From Bacillota bacterium (lineage in GTDB: Bacteria > Bacillota > Clostridia > Clostridiales > Clostridiaceae): 64,000 nucleotides of DNA. Positions 55,599-64,000 of this stretch are shown piece after piece. The DNA lies in assembly GCA_021781745.1 (NCBI GenBank), contig JAJXWH010000003.1, positions 62,001 to 126,000 on the forward strand. Direction: 5' to 3'. Positions within the stretch are counted from its first letter, which is position 1. Each line of letters begins with the position of its first letter. A model generated the notes under the pieces. That model was not told where the DNA came from. It did not search any database and saw nothing but the letters and a program-made list of their open reading frames with translations. The translations under genes were made by a program, and so were the position numbers.

Positions 55599-55645
55599 AG
55601 AGATATTATGTAAACGGAATAGTTTCCATTTCTCATAATATCTCT
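55599..55645 (-). terminator. terminator-like hairpin between minE and rodA
   Basis: AGAGATATTATG and CATAATATCTCT arms with an inner GGAA / TTCC pair, then ATTTTA on the minus strand. Probably ends the min transcript in part. Confidence 0.6.
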
Positions 55646-55666
55646 TATATAATTCTAATAAATTCT

Positions 55667-55936
55667 TTATCTTCCTCTTATATTCTTTATAGGAATATTA
55701 GCTATAAGTGCAGAAGTGTTTTCGCCTTCTTCATCCCCACTTTTATTTACAGAGATTTCAACATCATCTACTTGTATGTCAATATACTTAGAGATTACCT
55801 CTAGTATCTCTTCTCTAATTTTATCTATAATTTCTGGAGCAATTTCTCCTCTATCGTGTATAAGAATTAGCTTTAATCTATCTTTTGCAACTTCTTTAGG
55901 CGTTGGTTTATTACTTAAATTTTTAAAAAACCCCAT
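55667..55936 (-). CDS. minE: cell division topological specificity factor MinE
   Basis: An 89-residue protein: NLSNKPTPKEVAKDRLKLIL amphipathic N-terminus and MinD-binding region, then the topological domain (EEILEVISKYI). It stimulates the MinD ATPase and so moves the division inhibitor. Clostridia keep MinE unlike Bacillus. 14 nt behind minD. Confidence 0.95.
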   Translation of the reverse strand: MGFFKNLSNKPTPKEVAKDRLKLILIHDRGEIAPEIIDKIREEILEVISKYIDIQVDDVEISVNKSGDEEGENTSALIANIPIKNIRGR

Positions 55937-55950
55937 TATATTGACCTCCT

Positions 55951-56751
55951 CTAATTGCGCTTAAATAGCTTTTTTAAGGAGTTAAAGAATCCTTGATGCT
56001 CTTCAATATGTAGATTCATAAATGGAACTTCTTCTCCTGTAATTCTTCTAGCAATATTTTTAAATGCTTGTCCAGCATATGCATTCTCTTCTAATACAAT
56101 TGGTTCGCCTTTATTTGTTGAAATAGTTATGTTTTTATCATCTGGAACAACTCCAAGTAGCTCTATAGAAAGAGTTTCAATAATATCAGATACATCAAGC
56201 ATATCCCCGTTTTTAGTCATTTCATAATTCAATCTATTTACAATTACAGCATGATCATCTAATCCTTTTGCATCAAGCTTACCAATAACTCTATCAGCAT
56301 CTCTAACTGATGTAATTTCTGGATTTACTACTATAATTGCTTTCTCCGCACCAATAACAGCATTTTCAAAACCTTGCTCAATACCAGCTGGCGAGTCTAT
56401 AAGTACATAATCAAATTCCTCTTTTAATTCATTTACTATCTTTAGCATATCTTGAGAACTTATGTCATCTTTATCCTTGGTTTGAGCTGTTGGTAAAAGA
56501 AATAAATTTGAAAATCTCTTATCCTTTATAAGTCCTTGTTTTAGTCTGCATCTTCCTTCTATAACATCAATTATTGTATAGACTATTCTATTTTCTAATC
56601 CTAATAATACATCTAAATTTCTAAGCCCTGTATCACCATCAATGACAACTACTTTTTTACCAAGTGAAGCTAAAGCAGTCCCTATATTAGCTGTAGTAGT
56701 TGTTTTACCAACTCCACCCTTACCCGACGTTATTACAATAGATACTCCCAT
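55951..56751 (-). CDS. minD: septum site-determining ATPase MinD
   Basis: A 266-residue deviant Walker ATPase: TSGKGGVGKTTTTANIG at the N-terminus, DSPAGIEQGF, and a C-terminal amphipathic helix (FFNSLKKLFKRN) for membrane binding. Recruits MinC to the membrane and, with MinE, positions the septum. Confidence 0.97.
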   Translation of the reverse strand: MGVSIVITSGKGGVGKTTTTANIGTALASLGKKVVVIDGDTGLRNLDVLLGLENRIVYTIIDVIEGRCRLKQGLIKDKRFSNLFLLPTAQTKDKDDISSQDMLKIVNELKEEFDYVLIDSPAGIEQGFENAVIGAEKAIIVVNPEITSVRDADRVIGKLDAKGLDDHAVIVNRLNYEMTKNGDMLDVSDIIETLSIELLGVVPDDKNITISTNKGEPIVLEENAYAGQAFKNIARRITGEEVPFMNLHIEEHQGFFNSLKKLFKRN

Positions 56752-56771
56752 TTAAAAATCCCTCCGAAATT

Positions 56772-57431
56772 TTAATATATATATTTATTTGGCAAATACG
56801 GTTCAACTATTATTAGCCCATCTTTAATTTTGGCTAACTCTGGATAACTTGGCTTTTCAATATCATCTGGAGACATGGCTATAATATTTGCTATCTTTAA
56901 CATTTCCGGCTGTAGTGAAAATGCAGCAATTACTGCCTTTGTATTTCCATTAGAGCCTGCATTTACTTTACCTCTAATACGTCCTAAAACAATTACATTA
57001 CCTGATGCATAGACTTCTGCCCCATTATTTATATCGCCAATTATAACTATATTGCCTTGATAATTAATACATTCTCCGCCTCTAACTGTTTTTCTAATAA
57101 ATTTAGTTTTTCCTTCATATACGCCTGAAAATACTCTGGCTTCCTTTTCGCTTACTTGCTCAAATTCTTTTTCTATATCTTCTAATACAATATCCCTTAA
57201 TTCTATTTCTGATAACAAGGTTTCCTTAAGAACTTCAACTTCCTTTTTATTAACTGCTTTTAAATCTATCCTTAAAATTAATGTTGTTCCCTTATAAAAA
57301 TGCTTTCCTTTGGAAAGCTTTTTTATTAATATTAAAAGCATATCTTCAAAACAAGCAAACTTATTCATGTTAATAGTTGTATTTATTCCATCTTTATTTC
57401 CTTTTATTAAAATACCATCATTACTATACAT
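56772..57431 (-). CDS. minC: septum site-determining protein MinC
   Basis: A 219-residue FtsZ inhibitor. N-terminal domain (about 1-100) and the C-terminal beta-helix (about 112-215: GGECINYQGNIVIIGDINNG, EVYASGNVIVLGRIRGKVNA) that dimerises and binds MinD. First gene of minCDE; TTGGAGG precedes the ATG. The gap to sfsA (57432-57613) holds no convincing gene. Confidence 0.95.
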   Translation of the reverse strand: MYSNDGILIKGNKDGINTTINMNKFACFEDMLLILIKKLSKGKHFYKGTTLILRIDLKAVNKKEVEVLKETLLSEIELRDIVLEDIEKEFEQVSEKEARVFSGVYEGKTKFIRKTVRGGECINYQGNIVIIGDINNGAEVYASGNVIVLGRIRGKVNAGSNGNTKAVIAAFSLQPEMLKIANIIAMSPDDIEKPSYPELAKIKDGLIIVEPYLPNKYIY

Positions 57432-57613
57432 TAATTACCTCCAATTAATTTTGCAGGTTAAAATAGTTAAATTCTTTTGAAAATGGCAACCTCTTTAAAA
57501 TTATATCATTATACTGACTATTTTTGTATATATCTTTCAATAATTTTTGATTAAATTTTATAATAAGATATAAAAAATCAAATTTTGATAAAACCATATA
57601 TGCTTTCCATTCT

Positions 57614-58294
57614 TTAGACAATAACATCTACATACTCTCTTATATTAATACTATCTTCTTCAACTTCACAATCAACTGCTAATATATGTACACCATTATT
57701 CTTTGCATATTCTAATATTTCTGCAAACTCCTTATGCATTTCAGCATTTGGTTCAAAATAAAGAACATCTTTCATTTGTATTACAAATATTACATAAGCC
57801 TCATAGCCTTCTTTTATACAATCACAAAGTTCCTTAATATGCTTAACTCCTCTTTCTGTAGGTGCATCTGGAAATCTTACAACTCCTTGATTTTCAAGAG
57901 TTACACCTTTTACTTCTATGAAAGCCTTTTGTTTTTTTGTTTCAATATAAAAATCAAATCTTGAATTATTATATTTAGTTTCTGGTTTTATTAAAATAAT
58001 ATCATTAAATAAGTTCCCCTTTGATATCCATTCATGAACTACTTTATTGGTTACCTGAGAGTCCATATTAATCATTCTATTTTCCTTTATAACGCCTATA
58101 AGTGAATATTTGGTTTTTCTTTTAACATTATTACTTTCTTGCACAAATACTGTTGCATTAGGAATCAATAATTCCCGACACCTTCCAGTATTCTTAACAT
58201 GGCAAACTTCTATTTTTCCATTAATCTCTACATTTGCAATGAATCTATTTGGTCTTGAAATAAATTTTCCCTTTACAATATTACTATATTTCAT
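57614..58294 (-). CDS. sfsA: SfsA family protein
   Basis: A 226-residue protein with GKFISRPNRFIANVEINGK, KNTGRCRELLIPNA, NSRFDFYIE, AFIEVKGVTLE and RFPDAPTERGVKHI. The FDF/EVK core is that of a PD-(D/E)xK nuclease fold. First described in E. coli in sugar-fermentation stimulation; its biochemical role remains unsettled. It lies between PBP2 and minC, behind a strong terminator. Confidence 0.95.
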   Translation of the reverse strand: MKYSNIVKGKFISRPNRFIANVEINGKIEVCHVKNTGRCRELLIPNATVFVQESNNVKRKTKYSLIGVIKENRMINMDSQVTNKVVHEWISKGNLFNDIILIKPETKYNNSRFDFYIETKKQKAFIEVKGVTLENQGVVRFPDAPTERGVKHIKELCDCIKEGYEAYVIFVIQMKDVLYFEPNAEMHKEFAEILEYAKNNGVHILAVDCEVEEDSINIREYVDVIV

Positions 58295-58323
58295 TTGCTC
58301 TCCTCACTAATCTAAACCTTCCT

Positions 58324-58391
58324 ATAAAAATATCTCTATTAGGTTTAATATGTACGACCTTACATCGTTGTATGCCTAATAGAGATATTCA
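58324..58391 (-). terminator. terminator after PBP2
   Basis: AATATCTCTATTAGG (58329-58343) and CCTAATAGAGATATT (58375-58389) form a perfect 15-bp stem, with an inner TGTA / TACA pairing in the loop, followed on the minus strand by TTTTTATA. Confidence 0.88.
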
Positions 58392-58420
58392 TATAAATTT
58401 TTAATATACTATTTGTTTAT

Positions 58421-61378
58421 TTAATTTGTTTTGCTTGTAGTAGTCACACTTGCATTTGTTCCATTTTCAGCTGTAGTATTTCCTTGGGAATCACTTGAAC
58501 TTTTATTATATGGATTATCAGTAACATACTTTTTGAACGATTCCGACGATGTAACATAATTAGGATATTGTTTTTCTAGTACATCCTTAAAATAAGCATC
58601 ATAAACTGCTTTTACCGCTGGTGCAATATTACTTCCATGACCTCCATCGAATACTACAGCCACTACAGCAATTTCTGGATCATCTGCTGGAGCATAACTC
58701 ACATATGTTGCATAAGGTGATCTTCCATTTTCTCTTTGATCAGTGGCAAAGTCAGCTGTACCAGTTTTACCTGCTGTTTTAATTGGGAATCCTGCGAAAG
58801 TAGTACTTGCAGTACCGCCTTCCTCATTATTAACAGCTGTCATACCTTTCTTAACTGCCTCTTGAGTTGCTTTTGATATTGATACTGTATTTAATACCTC
58901 CGGTTTAAACTCCTGCACCACCTTACCATCATTATCGGTAATTTTATCAACTAAATGAAGCTTATACCTTGTTCCCCCATTAGCAAGAGTAGCTATATAT
59001 GATACCAATTGTAATGGAGTAAAGTTATTCATACCTTGCCCTATTGCTGCATAAACAAGTTGAGCAGGTGATTTTATTTGTCCAGCCTCATCATTAATTG
59101 TAAATTGTGCTAAAACTTCTGCTATAATTCCAGCCTGTGAATCTAAATTTACTTTCCTTCCTGTTGACGCCTCATACTCTGCCACATTTTGTTTATATGC
59201 ATCAGAGTGCTCCATTATATTTTTAATATCACTCATAACACTCTTTGCAAATTCATCATGAGTCATCATAGATTTTTCATCAACACCGACTTTATTTAAG
59301 TTATCTACAACCTTATCTTTTATAGCCTGCTTAGATTTCTTAACTTCGTCATTATCATCATCAGAGGCATGTATATCGAATTTAATGAAAGTCTTTCCAT
59401 TATAATTCCCATCCTTTTCTAAGATTTGAACTAAGTTAAGCTTAGCGTACGCTATAATATTATCCTTTCCTGATTTAAAGTTATATGTCTGACCAAAGTT
59501 TTCACCTATTTCTATTCCAGTTGTCCCCTTTTCTTTACTGTTAGGATCAACCCCTAATCCGAACTGCCAAGCATATTTTGCAATAGAATCCAATGCTTCA
59601 AGGTTACTCCTGCCTCCTGCCTGCATATACATCCTATAAGCTGTTTCATAAAAATAGTAGTTAATTGATTCAGCTATGGCTCTTGTTAAAGTTGTTGGTC
59701 CACTAGCAGCTTCTAATCCTCCAGGAGCAAAATCCTTACCAAATACTTCTGGATGTTCATTAAATTTTCCTTTATCAATTATTACTGTATCAGGATTAAT
59801 TGCTCCAGATTCAATTCCTGCAACAGATGTAAGGGGCTTAAAAGTAGACCCCGGAGGAATTAATGACATAGTTGCATAATTATAAGTTGGTCTTGGGTAT
59901 AAATCATATTTATCTATCCTATATCCATTTTGTTTAGGAAATAAATCATCAACAGTCTTATTCAATCCTAACTTTTGTATTAAACCTGTTCCAAATGACT
60001 CCAAATCCGGATTAAAATATTGTTTATATTCTTCCGGTGTCAACTGTCCTGGCACTGTAAATATATTAGGATTAAAGTTAGGATAACTTGTTAATGCTAA
60101 AACTCTTCCAGTCTTAACTTCAACTGCAACCAGCGCTCCTCTTGTGGCGTTAAGGAACCTATTTCCATTTTCATCCACTACATTTTTCTGTATATTATCA
60201 ATTCCATCAGATAATCCTTGCTCTGCCGCATACTGTATATCTCTGTCTATTGTAAGATGAACATCATCTCCAGGATAAGATTCAAGCTCAAATAGATTTT
60301 GAGTAACCCTACCTTGTGAATTAACTTTAACAGTTGTTCCACCTTTAACTCCTTTTAATTGTTCCTCAAATGCTGCTTCTATCCCAGTTGCACCTACTAA
60401 ATCTGATGAAATATCATATCCTTTAAGTTCATACTTTTCTTTTTGAGTATCCTTAATCGAAGTTACATAACCTAAAACTGAAGATGCCAGATTATTATAA
60501 GGGTAATATCTTATTGGTGATAAGCTAACATTTATACCTGGCAGATCAAACTGCTTTTGCATAACTATTAAAGATGTATCCTTTTTAATATTTCCTGCAA
60601 TAGTCGCAGATCTATAACCTTTAAAACTTTGCATTTTTATTGCATCTTTTACAACCATAAATTTTCTAATATCATTTAAAGTGTAACCTTGTTTTAAGAT
60701 TTCATTAGTTAATTCTTTATCTGACATATTTGAGTATAGTTTACTCTTTTCTTTTGATTTATAGTCTGGATCCACAAGTTCTATTAAATTATAAGTTCTA
60801 ACTAAGTAATAAAATGCATCCTCAGGGGTGATCTTTAAAAGTGCCTCATCCAATTGAGTATTTTGGGCATCAGATAACTCTTCCACATCTTTAAACATTT
60901 TATTTTTTAACGTGTCATTTAAGCCTCTATCTTTTTTGAATCTTAATTCTTCCGAATTTTGAGAATCCTTATCATTTGTTGTATATTCAAAATATATATT
61001 GTTGTTACTATCTATTTTCAATGGTAACGTATCTTGGATTTTTTCACCATTCTCATCTAGTATTTTGAAAAGTTCTTTCATTGTTGTATAAAATTGTTTT
61101 TCTGCATCATCTGTCTTTGTATATGTAAGGGTATAAGTTTGTATATTAGTTGCCAATATATTACCTTTGTCATCATATATCTTTCCCCTAGGAGCCTTAT
61201 CTGACAAAAATCTTGTTGATGTTACATCTGCTTTTTCTTTATATTCTTGATAGTTAAATACCTGAATATATAATAACTTTAGAATAATTGCAGAAAATAT
61301 CATCCCCATAATAATGCACAAAACATTATATCTAGAAATTTTCTTTTTCTTTTTATTTGTTGGTTTATTTACTATCAT
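58421..61378 (-). CDS. mrdA: penicillin-binding protein 2 (class B transpeptidase)
   Basis: A 985-residue cell-wall transpeptidase for elongation. Transmembrane anchor (about 19-41), pedestal domain with APRGKIYDDKGNILATN, and transpeptidase domain with PPGSTFKPLTS (active Ser), SINYYF and AGKTGTADF. It is longer than typical PBP2 because of a large insertion between SxxK and KTG (about 600-740, rich in Asp/Lys) and a Ser/Thr/Asn tail. Start overlaps mreD's end by 4 nt, so translation is coupled. Confidence 0.95.
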   Translation of the reverse strand: MIVNKPTNKKKKKISRYNVLCIIMGMIFSAIILKLLYIQVFNYQEYKEKADVTSTRFLSDKAPRGKIYDDKGNILATNIQTYTLTYTKTDDAEKQFYTTMKELFKILDENGEKIQDTLPLKIDSNNNIYFEYTTNDKDSQNSEELRFKKDRGLNDTLKNKMFKDVEELSDAQNTQLDEALLKITPEDAFYYLVRTYNLIELVDPDYKSKEKSKLYSNMSDKELTNEILKQGYTLNDIRKFMVVKDAIKMQSFKGYRSATIAGNIKKDTSLIVMQKQFDLPGINVSLSPIRYYPYNNLASSVLGYVTSIKDTQKEKYELKGYDISSDLVGATGIEAAFEEQLKGVKGGTTVKVNSQGRVTQNLFELESYPGDDVHLTIDRDIQYAAEQGLSDGIDNIQKNVVDENGNRFLNATRGALVAVEVKTGRVLALTSYPNFNPNIFTVPGQLTPEEYKQYFNPDLESFGTGLIQKLGLNKTVDDLFPKQNGYRIDKYDLYPRPTYNYATMSLIPPGSTFKPLTSVAGIESGAINPDTVIIDKGKFNEHPEVFGKDFAPGGLEAASGPTTLTRAIAESINYYFYETAYRMYMQAGGRSNLEALDSIAKYAWQFGLGVDPNSKEKGTTGIEIGENFGQTYNFKSGKDNIIAYAKLNLVQILEKDGNYNGKTFIKFDIHASDDDNDEVKKSKQAIKDKVVDNLNKVGVDEKSMMTHDEFAKSVMSDIKNIMEHSDAYKQNVAEYEASTGRKVNLDSQAGIIAEVLAQFTINDEAGQIKSPAQLVYAAIGQGMNNFTPLQLVSYIATLANGGTRYKLHLVDKITDNDGKVVQEFKPEVLNTVSISKATQEAVKKGMTAVNNEEGGTASTTFAGFPIKTAGKTGTADFATDQRENGRSPYATYVSYAPADDPEIAVVAVVFDGGHGSNIAPAVKAVYDAYFKDVLEKQYPNYVTSSESFKKYVTDNPYNKSSSDSQGNTTAENGTNASVTTTSKTN

Positions 61379-61866
61379 TTAAACCTCCATCTTTGTTTTG
61401 TATATTCGTCATCATAAATATTAATTACTAACTTATATACAAAAAACATTACTATTCCATTATATATTCCCATAACAATGCATTTATTAAGCTGGACATG
61501 AATATTTAATAAATAAAATATTGTAAATATCCCGATATACTTTACTATTGTAATAAAGAAAATTGATACTACAGGTATTAATCTTTTATTCTTTATTATT
61601 CCTGCACCAATATAACTTGCTAAAAGGCATAATAATAAATTAAGTAAAGAATTCACTCCAAATCCATTAAAGAAAAATATGTCCTGCAATATGCCACTTA
61701 GTACTCCTATAAAAGCAGCCTTTTCTTTTCCGTGCACTAATGAATAAGCAATAGCAAATGTAAATAATAAACTAGGGTAAGAACCTTTTATCGCAAAAAA
61801 AGGAACAAATGAATTATCTAGAATTAATAGTCCTATAGAAACTAAAGTAATAATTAATTTTTCCAT
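61375..61866 (-). CDS. mreD: rod shape-determining protein MreD
   Basis: A 163-residue membrane protein with about five helices (ILDNSFVPFFAIKGSYPSLL; FIGVLSGILQDIFFFNGFG). Identified by family features and its position between mreC and PBP2. Part of the elongasome. Confidence 0.9.
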   Translation of the reverse strand: MEKLIITLVSIGLLILDNSFVPFFAIKGSYPSLLFTFAIAYSLVHGKEKAAFIGVLSGILQDIFFFNGFGVNSLLNLLLCLLASYIGAGIIKNKRLIPVVSIFFITIVKYIGIFTIFYLLNIHVQLNKCIVMGIYNGIVMFFVYKLVINIYDDEYTKQRWRFK

Positions 61867-61875
61867 TTCAAACCT

Positions 61876-62721
61876 CTAATTATATTTTATTTCTCTCGTA
61901 TCTTTAGGAGAGACAATAAATAATTCTTCTAATTTATTAAAATCTACATATGGTTTTACAACTGCATTTTTCATAACTTTTACTTTATCTTCTTCAACTG
62001 AAGTCACTTCTCCAATTCTAATTTCCTTCGGATAAAGCATTCCTACTCCAGATGTAACTATTACATCACCTACTTTAACCTGAGATTCCATTGGAAGATC
62101 ATAAACTTTGGTTAAATTCGTATTTTGACTATCTCTAAATCCTTTCAAATAACCTGTCTCTCTTGTGCTTTCCACCATAACACTTACTGCGATATTTTCA
62201 TTAACCAGAGATTGTATTATGCTCCAATTATCACCAACACTGGTCACTTGTCCCACTAACCCTTGAGCTCCTATTACAACCATACCTTTTTGAACATTTG
62301 CATTCTTACCTTTATTAACTATATAGCCATCCAAAAAATTTCCTCCACTGTATCCTATAATATCGCATGCTATATAATTATAATTGTTTCTTTGCTCTTC
62401 AAAATTTAACACTTGTCTCAATCTATCATTTTCATCTTTCAAGTTTGAATAAGAACTTATTTCATTTTCAAGTTCTTGATTTTTTTCAATTAATTCTTTA
62501 TTTTGTGCTTTTACCTCTGAAAAATTCAAGAAAAAATCTAAGGTTTCTTTAACTTTGTTAGTTCCTTGATATAAAAGACTTTGAACAGGATTTAAAGTAC
62601 TACCGGCACCACTTTCAATAATACTTTTATTTTCCTTCTTAACAGTATAAACTATTAATCCCAAAAAGCTAACTGACAGTACTATAATAGTTACTGCCAG
62701 TTTATTTCTAAGAAGCTTCAT
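61876..62721 (-). CDS. mreC: rod shape-determining protein MreC
   Basis: A 281-residue protein. One N-terminal membrane helix (about 8-26), a coiled coil (about 66-110: KAQNKELIEKNQELENEISS), and a periplasm-side beta domain with VGQVTSVGDNWSIIQSLVNEN and VITSGVGMLYPKEI. It links MreB to PBP2 and RodA. Starts 3 nt after mreB's stop codon. Confidence 0.95.
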   Translation of the reverse strand: MKLLRNKLAVTIIVLSVSFLGLIVYTVKKENKSIIESGAGSTLNPVQSLLYQGTNKVKETLDFFLNFSEVKAQNKELIEKNQELENEISSYSNLKDENDRLRQVLNFEEQRNNYNYIACDIIGYSGGNFLDGYIVNKGKNANVQKGMVVIGAQGLVGQVTSVGDNWSIIQSLVNENIAVSVMVESTRETGYLKGFRDSQNTNLTKVYDLPMESQVKVGDVIVTSGVGMLYPKEIRIGEVTSVEEDKVKVMKNAVVKPYVDFNKLEELFIVSPKDTREIKYN

Positions 62722-62724
62722 ATA

Positions 62725-63741
62725 TTAACCTCTTTGATCCCTACTAATTTTATCAAAATCTTCTAGTGCCTTCCCCGCTCCAAGTACTACGCAATCAAGA
62801 GGTGCCTCTGCAATATGTACAGGCATGTTTGTTTCTTTGTTTATTAATACATCTAATCCCCTAAGATAAGCTCCACCGCCTGCAAGCATAATTCCTTTTT
62901 CCATAATATCTGCTGAAAGTTCAGGTGGTGTTTTTTCTAATGTAGTTTTAATTGACTCTATAATAGCATATACAGGTTCTTTTAATGCTTCTCTAACTTG
63001 AGTTTCTGATATTTCAACAATCTTTGGAAGACCAGTAATCATATCTCGTCCTTTGATTTCCATAATCATTTCTTCATCTGAAGTTCTGTAAGCCGATCCA
63101 ATTTCCATCTTAACTTGTTCAGCTGTTCTTTCCCCAACCATTAGATTGAATTCTTTCTTTATATAAGATATTATTGATTGATCTAATTCATCGCCAGCTA
63201 TTCTAAGTGACTTACTAGTTACTATTCCTCCTAATGAAATAATAGCTACTTCTGTAGTACCACCACCAATATCAACTATCATGCTTCCTGTTGGTTCACT
63301 TACTGGAAGTCCTGCTCCGATTGCTGCTGCCATTGGCTCTTCCATTAAAATAACGTCTCTAGCTCCTGAAAGTTTTGTAGCTTCTTCAATAGCTCTTTTT
63401 TCAACTTCCGTAACACCTGAAGGATAACAAACTATTATTCTTGGATTTTTAAACGCATTCTTAGTTGATACCTTTTCTATTAAGCTTTTCATCATTGTTT
63501 GAGCTGTATCAAAATCTGCTATTACCCCATCTTTTAATGGTCTTATAGCTACTATATTTCCAGGGGTTCTACCTATCATAAGTTTAGCTTCTGATCCAAC
63601 TGCTAATGTCTTTTTAGTCATAGTATTCATTGCAACAACAGATGGCTCTCTTAAAACTATTCCCTTACCTTTTACAAACACTAAAGTATTTGCTGTTCCT
63701 AAATCTATCCCCATATCTTTTCCTGATCCAAAAAATCCCAT
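62725..63741 (-). CDS. mreB: rod shape-determining actin homologue MreB
   Basis: A 338-residue actin-like ATPase: [20 protein letters not shown] (phosphate 1), [14 protein letters not shown] (phosphate 2) and [15 protein letters not shown] (adenosine site). Organises cell-wall elongation on the inner membrane face. GAAGGGG precedes the ATG. Confidence 0.97.
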   Translation of the reverse strand: MGFFGSGKDMGIDLGTANTLVFVKGKGIVLREPSVVAMNTMTKKTLAVGSEAKLMIGRTPGNIVAIRPLKDGVIADFDTAQTMMKSLIEKVSTKNAFKNPRIIVCYPSGVTEVEKRAIEEATKLSGARDVILMEEPMAAAIGAGLPVSEPTGSMIVDIGGGTTEVAIISLGGIVTSKSLRIAGDELDQSIISYIKKEFNLMVGERTAEQVKMEIGSAYRTSDEEMIMEIKGRDMITGLPKIVEISETQVREALKEPVYAIIESIKTTLEKTPPELSADIMEKGIMLAGGGAYLRGLDVLINKETNMPVHIAEAPLDCVVLGAGKALEDFDKISRDQRG

Positions 63742-63762
63742 TTATTTTTTCCCCTTCCAATT

Positions 63763-64000
63763 CTATATTAGCCCTCTTTCTTTTAAGCTAATAAATTTAT
63801 TATTTCCTATTATAATATGGTCTATTAATTGAATTCCTATAATATTTCCACATTCTTTAACTCTTAAAGTAATATTTATATCTTCCCTGCTAGGTGTTGG
63901 ATCACCTGACGGATGGTTGTGGCAAATAATTATAGACGCACTATTTTTATTTATTGCTTGTTTAAAGATTTCTCTTGGATGCACAACTGATGAATTTAAA
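63763..64000 (-). CDS. radC: RadC/JAB-domain protein, 5' end beyond the window
   Basis: The C-terminal 78 residues of a DUF2466 (RadC) protein; the frame stays open to the window edge ([16 protein letters not shown]). The JAMM-like metal motif [15 protein letters not shown] is intact. radC just upstream of mreB is the common clostridial order. The biochemical role of RadC is unsettled. Confidence 0.93.
   Translation of the reverse strand, partial: LNSSVVHPREIFKQAINKNSASIIICHNHPSGDPTPSREDINITLRVKECGNIIGIQLIDHIIIGNNKFISLKERGLI

Noticed and set aside
57445..57627. 60-codon frame between sfsA and minC
   Set aside because: It overlaps the sfsA end, has no ribosome site and its translation is low-complexity AT-driven sequence.

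Overview
The window is AT-rich, with strong GGAGG-type ribosome binding sites, short intergenic gaps and many hairpin-plus-T-run terminators. The gene order mreB-mreC-mreD-PBP2 / minC-minD-minE-rodA / radical SAM-DUF2344-rng-rplU-prp-rpmA-obg, the sporulation-type protease pair, the class I hybrid cluster proteins and GapN all point to a Clostridium sensu stricto chromosome. I cannot name the species from sequence alone.

Layout. (1) 1-3,050: cell-surface genes, namely a small secreted protein, an L,D-transpeptidase and a decayed lipoprotein polysaccharide deacetylase. (2) 3,400-13,600: a nitrosative/oxidative stress island with three hybrid cluster proteins (hcp), a flavodoxin, GapN, a flavohemoprotein-type reductase without globin, a rubredoxin (53 aa), a DUF2249 protein and a CRP/FNR regulator. 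Three promoters here (flavodoxin, reductase-gapN, DUF2249) carry the same palindrome TGATTGAAATCA or its reverse complement, each centred exactly 29.5 bp upstream of a TATAAT box. The regulator's recognition helix carries the E-x-x-S-R signature of FNR. This looks like a local class II FNR-type regulon. (3) 14,340-22,740: a phage-derived integrative element with replication, repressor and integrase genes but no structural genes. It has a three-operator early promoter, an SOS (LexA-like) box at the integrase promoter and origin-like palindromes inside the replisome organizer gene. (4) 22,765-34,000: housekeeping genes (rRNA methyltransferase, ComEA, D,D-carboxypeptidase, Asd with a divergent LysR regulator, pseudouridine synthase, LCP protein, YqeK, NadD, YhbY). 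(5) 34,194-43,101: the obg / L27 / Prp / L21 / RNase G / DUF2344 / radical SAM series, interrupted by a complete 2,017-bp IS1595-family transposon (38,541-40,557) with 26-bp terminal repeats, an 8-bp target duplication and a peptidase-M24 passenger gene. (6) 43,394-52,558: accessory genes, including a 1,402-residue tandem DUF445 protein, a protein resembling the front half of a HerA-like ATPase, an SLH-domain surface protein, and a long imperfect hairpin of about 195 bp. (7) 52,643-64,000: SpoIVFB/FA-like genes, RodA, MinEDC, SfsA, PBP2, MreDCB and the 3' part of radC, i.e. the cell shape and division-site cluster.

Most genes lie on the minus strand. The strongest candidates for new biology are the three-promoter FNR-like architecture coupling GapN to NO/O2 defence genes, the passenger-carrying IS1595 transposon, the regulatory wiring of the small phage-derived element, and the DUF445 / truncated-ATPase pair.
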